NCBI GenBank assembly: GCA_013076295.1
Contig: RQOL01000660.1
Span: 5,084,001 to 5,148,000, forward strand
DNA from: Sanderia malayensis
Taxonomy: Eukaryota > Cnidaria > Scyphozoa > Semaeostomeae > Pelagiidae
Direction: 5' to 3'
Length of the DNA: 64,000 nucleotides
The notes under the pieces were generated by a model. It did not search any database. It was not told the DNA's origin and saw nothing but the letters and a program-made list of their open reading frames with translations. Both the position numbers and the translations under genes were made by a program. Positions 60,301 through 64,000 of the stretch are shown here, one piece after another. Within the stretch, counting starts at the first letter, position 1, and every line of letters begins with the position of its first letter.

Positions 60301-62062
60301 TTTCGACATCCGTACGAAGTGGTGGCTTCAATTGGTTCAGGATGGTTCTAATTGACTCTGTATCCATGTCATGTTTCATGATCTTTTGCAGCATTTGAAA
60401 CACTTGCTGATGTGTAGCATCCGGAGATTGTACAGTGAGCAAGTAAAGCTCTTGAACACTAAGATCACCCTCTTTAACCAGACGTTTCATCTGGTACGCC
60501 ATTGCTGACGGAAGCATCTTCTTTGGCAACTGTTTCTTGTCATGTAACGTGTTTTTAAGGTGTTCTTGTCTGGCTGCTTCCAGCAATCCTTCGCTGTCTC
60601 TCTTTACTTCGCCTTTCCAATCATAACTCTCTCCGATCATACCCGGCTGGTTCTCGTCGTACACGGTACAATAGCCGGAAAAGGATGCAAAATCCCAGCT
60701 GAACGCACCGTAGAACTTCACATAGCCTGAATAAGACGCAAACATAGATGGCAATTCGACATTGACTATTGAATTGCCATATTCATCGTCCCCGAATTTG
60801 ATGTTGCCACCTAACTCACTCAAATCGGGCAATTTCGGAAGGATGCTCATTCGTCCCACGTAGCCACAACCTTCATCGCCACACTCTATACCCATTTCCA
60901 ATAGACCAGTTTCCTCCCACCCCTCATCATTCCTCATAGATTTCTCACTTTGTTGAAAAAAGCAACTCTGCTGTTTTGTGGAGTTTCCATCACTTGGTTG
61001 AACTGGGCCCTTGTAGCATCTGTAAACATTTGCAAAATTCCTTGCCGAAAAGCTGATTGAATGCTCCACGTTTGTGCTATCTTTGGTGGTTGTTAAAGAA
61101 ATTTGTCCTTTCCCAAAACAGTTTTTCTCGAGCAACTTCATGCAGCCATGCTCCCACATACCATTAGCTACCGCTCTGGTCCAAAACAAGATCCTCCTGT
61201 CTTCAAAGCTTTTTGCTGGCACATATTGGTCATCAAGAAACAAATGCCCCTTAAGAATGTCCAACTTTGTGGGCATTGAATGAGCACCGCATTCTGTATT
61301 GCCAGCTTTGTAGCTCAGCTGCATTGGTGGAAGTGTCAAATCTTTCGTGTGAAACTCCAACGAGGATGAGTCAGCATTGGTGCTTGACATTTTGGCCATG
61401 TTACCCAATGGCGTTTCGCAGAAGGACAGGATCTCTCTGGCGGGCCCACGGCCTAACATTTTCTCGAAGGATGGCTGCAACGTCTTGAACTGCTCTTTGA
61501 TATTTTGCTGCTCTTTGAGTGAAAGAGTTTGCAGGCCATCATTAAGTGTTTGAATTGTGATCTCACGGTAGTTCTGGCACACCAGGTAGCCGTTGGCATG
61601 GTAGGAGCGGGGTCCTTGCCTTGTATGCACTGCGTGGAATCTGGTTCCAGCGGGGTACCTCTGGGAGTTGAATCTTTCTACTTTCACCCATTCGTACACT
61701 AGAGTGCCACGATTATTGCCCTTTATCTTTCGTACGTAATCGCCTTTCACCAGCTGGCCTACTTCAAGCCATTTGTTCTCTTTTCTTGCCACACTTGGAT
61801 CGATTGCTCTCCAACCGTCGTGCGTCCAAAATGGATGAAAAGCAGAAAAGAACGGCTTATCATCATTAAAGCCAAATACCATGATGTCATTCTGGGCTAC
61901 GAAACCGGGCCTTTCTGACGATACCGTGCCAATAGCTCCATGCCATCCAACGATTTTGTCGTTTTCCTCAAGATGCTCAATGGTAAGGGTCTTGTTGCGG
62001 TCAAGAAGGATCTCAGTGCTTGCCAGGAAGCCTTCTCCTGCCGCCATCTTGCAAAGTACCAT
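57374..62062 (-). CDS. Large protein with N-terminal Hint-like domain, otherwise unknown
   Basis: Exons 59152-62062, 58516-58751 and 57374-57634 join in frame (donors GTG|GTAAGT and GAG|GTAGGT) to give 1135 residues from the ATG at 62062, which lies seven bases inside an exon whose acceptor is TTTCAG|AAG. Residues about 9-165 resemble a Hint (Hedgehog/intein) fold: GFLASTEILL, then LEENDKIVG, SAFHPFWTHDGWRAIDP (block F-like His), a second LVKGDYVR, and VHTRQGPRSYHANGYLVCQN at the end. The residue that should be the nucleophilic Cys at the start of the domain is Gly11, and the usual terminal His-Asn is Cys-Gln-Asn, so self-splicing or cholesterol-transfer chemistry is doubtful. The remaining ~970 residues hold no domain I recognise: a beta-rich stretch (SGYVKFYGAFSWDFASFSGY) and a long helical C-terminal half with several Cys. 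No membrane segment is obvious. A further upstream coding exon is possible (62408-62526). Intron 2 contains a large heptanucleotide array. Confidence 0.8.
57682..58050. repeat. Heptanucleotide array (TGTTGTA/TGTTGCA)n
   Basis: About 50 units of 'tgttgta', 'tgttgca' and 'tgttgtc'. Because seven is not a multiple of three and the unit has no stop in any phase, open frames up to 194 codons appear in all phases on both strands (Val-Cys-Cys-Met-Leu-Tyr and Gln-His-Thr-Asn types). It lies inside the second intron of the Hint-domain gene, so it is not coding there. Confidence 0.95.
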
Positions 62063-62407
62063 CTTGCTTCTGAAACATATGCAAATAATAATAATAGCAC
62101 TATCCATGTCAGTCACAGGATTTAGCTCAAATAGCTGCTATCACTTTACAGCCTGCTAAAGGAAACATAAAAGGCAAAAATATATAACCATCAAGCTCAA
62201 AATCCCAACAAATTGAACTTATAATACTTCACATAGTTTATCAGAAATGTTCTCTTAAATTTGTTTTAAAACGTAATAATGAGCTTTCAACAATCAGTTC
62301 GTTGGGAACTTATTTAAACAGCAAAGCTCCTTGGAACTTAGAATCCTTTGTGAGGGTTTCAATTATATACATTAATGTTATCTCAAGAAATTGGGCGTTA
62401 AGCATAC

Positions 62408-62526
62408 CGGCCCGGATTGCTTGAGTAGGAATAAGCTTTTACGGTCGGTGATACCAATTTGCTGTGCAAATTTTGGCCGATACACCTGGCAGTAATAACC
62501 GGACTGGTTAAACTGCAGACTAGTGA
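62408..62526 (-). CDS. Possible upstream exon of the Hint-domain gene
   Basis: A good acceptor with a T-rich tract (attatgttttcag|tca) and a donor (gccg|gtatgc) bound 119 bases. Spliced to 62069 it leaves two bases plus one, giving ...SSNPGR then SKMVLCKMAAGEGF, so the frame runs through the proposed start ATG without a stop. The encoded segment (VITARCIGQNLHSKLVSPTV) has no known motif. Another phase is also open over this exon, so coding status is uncertain; it could be 5' UTR. Confidence 0.3.
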
Positions 62527-63477
62527 CTGAAAACATAATTTAAAATCAAACAAACAATAAAAGAGGACAGGGTGGGTGGGAGAAGTCAATCCTTGTTCCA
62601 TGCGCTAGGCCTTAGATTGATTGTTGCATCTAAACTTTGCACGAACATGCCTTGAATGCCAAAGAGATGACCGCCGTCAATCTATCTGCTGGGCTCGTTA
62701 ACCACACCCTTATGGGATCATGTTGATGGACATACAAACGAGGCTATTTCGCAATTGCAATTTCTACCGCCCATTAACTGTTCTTAAATTGCATTTAAGA
62801 ACTATTTATTGTAAACAAGACGTTGCAAGTATGCAATATCTTCAAAGCTGCATATGTCAGTGGAGTCTAGCCCCCCTCCCTCCAATCGTTCTGAAATATC
62901 CCCTCCCTCGTTCACATAAATAACCTTCCTGAAATAATGAGGCTTGAACTAAAAATTTTATTTAAAAATTTCCATAATTACAGGTATGTTGTCTATTATA
63001 AAAATTCGTTAGGTTTGTTGTCATTAAAAACGATTTCAATTGAGTTTTAAATGCAATCTTGTCTTGAGTCATTCTAATATGTGATTCTATTCCACACTTT
63101 TAGACCTGCTCTTGAAAATGCTTGTTCTCCATGTTGTGTTTTAAATAATGGAATGTTGAGTTGCATTGTTCACTCATCGAGAACCTCGATTTTGTTGCTT
63201 AGAGATGATGGAGCACAACCCCAAACACAGTGATGTATAATCAAAAGAGTTTGAAAATTGTTCTTTCGCGGACCTGTAACCAGTTGAGCTCGGTAAATGA
63301 TGGTAAAAACCAGTGACAAAAACATGTGTTTACCAACTGCTATAATAATATACAACAATTTCATGCCTTTTCATGTCTGAATAAATTGAATTCAAAACTG
63401 ATAGTTTTTTCAATGCAACAAAGCGAAACACAAACACTTTTATCTAGCAAAGAAAACATGCATTTTATATTGCGAAA
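62527..63477. other. Gap upstream of the Hint-domain gene
   Basis: No gene is supported. Further non-coding 5' exons and the promoter of the Hint-domain gene may lie here. The minus-strand frame at 63170-63364 has no motif. Confidence 0.4.
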
Positions 63478-63586
63478 CTAAAAACTTTGAAGAAGATGTG
63501 CTTCTTTGGCAAATTCTTTTTCGTAACCGCTGGCGTTAATCGGTCGTTTAACAACGACATCCATCCTCTCTTTTGTTTTTGGATCA
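63478..63586 (-). pseudogene. Orphan protein-kinase-like exon (beta3-alphaC segment)
   Basis: After a weak acceptor (cttctatatag|tg) the minus strand reads DPKTKERMDVVVKRPINASG then YEKEFAKEAHLLQSF and a TAG stop. 'VVVKRP' resembles the beta3 strand with the ATP-binding Lys, and 'EFAKEAHLL' the alphaC helix with its salt-bridge Glu, at about the right spacing (17 residues from Lys to the likely Glu). The kinase would then continue with a loop and the hinge, but a stop follows at once and no further kinase exon is visible to the left. It may be a gene fragment, or the end of a truncated copy whose other exons lie beyond 64000. The similarity is short, so a chance match remains possible. Confidence 0.4.
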
Positions 63587-63660
63587 CTATATAGAAGAAC
63601 ACAAACATGTGTATTTTGCTACAATATGTCATATATTTTCCCATTACATATTTTTGAAAC

Positions 63661-63780
63661 TCATTCCATGTTTTCCATATTCCATTCTATTACATTGCAT
63701 TCCATCATTCCATTCCATTCCATTCCAACGTTCGTTCCATTCCATTCCATTCCATTATTCCAGTCCATTCCATCATTCCA
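63661..63780. repeat. Pentanucleotide array (CATTC)n
   Basis: Interrupted runs of ccattccattccatt over about 120 bases. Open frames on both strands here (Ser-Ile-Pro-Phe-His and Trp-Asn-Gly-Met-Glu types) are products of the repeat. Confidence 0.92.
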
Positions 63781-64000
63781 CACTTCATGTTTTCCAGATA
63801 GCCAAATCAAAAGGCCTCTATTCCCAGCTTCTTTTGCTTCTTTCGACAAGTGTTAATTCGACCCCCAACGGACTATTTTTGGAAAATAAATAATGGCCGT
63901 AGCTTGGCGTATTCGGGCCTTTAAAGTATTTGTCGTGAATAAGTAAAGGTAATTCATGGCCTATATAAACGAGTAAAATAAAGCAACACTTTTTCTCCTA

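Noticed and set aside
61074..62159. + strand frames opposite the large Hint-domain exon
   Set aside because: Antisense shadows of a 2.9 kb coding exon without their own motifs.
63573..63893. + strand frames over the CATTC array (106 and 76 codons) and the opposite-strand frame
   Set aside because: Products of a pentanucleotide repeat.

Overview
This is nuclear DNA from an animal: spliced genes with GT-AG introns, AATAAA poly(A) signals, many short foldback (MITE-like) repeats and microsatellites. The gene set and conserved intron positions (a homeobrain-type paired-like homeobox gene, a full-length IQGAP, an LRR/EF-hand pair and a Hint-domain protein that is not Hedgehog) suggest a cnidarian, probably an anthozoan. 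The phylum is an inference; another slowly evolving invertebrate is possible.

Layout. 1-3059: no gene seen. 3060-10267 (+): a three-exon paired-like homeobox gene, best matched to homeobrain. 10268-13064: repeats only. 13159-15463 (-): a four-exon, 114-residue gene that encodes only the extreme C-terminal module of IQGAP. 16511-55459 (-): a complete IQGAP gene. I could assemble 45 coding exons whose phases all agree, giving 1659 residues with CH, IQGAP repeats, WW, four IQ motifs, GAP-related and RasGAP C-terminal regions in the usual order. Its largest intron (32863-44528) holds two tandem same-strand genes (34433-36391 and 37352-39109), each coding for eight ribonuclease-inhibitor-type leucine-rich repeats and a C-terminal EF-hand pair. 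57374-62062 (-): a gene of about 1135 residues with an N-terminal Hint-like domain that lacks the usual nucleophile. 63478-63586 (-): an isolated exon that looks like the beta3-alphaC part of a protein kinase.

The most unusual item is the small gene next to the 3' end of IQGAP. It has its own start exon, keeps the exon phases of the last three IQGAP exons, is fully open and has a poly(A) signal 89 bases after its stop. It looks like a partial tandem duplication that became a free-standing IQGAP C-terminal-domain protein. IQGAP proteins are calmodulin/Rac/Cdc42-binding scaffolds, so such a piece could compete for or modulate partners of the IQGAP tail; that role is inference.

The rest is introns and intergenic DNA with at least five short inverted-repeat element families and about a dozen tandem arrays. 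No rRNA, tRNA, CRISPR or prokaryotic feature was seen.
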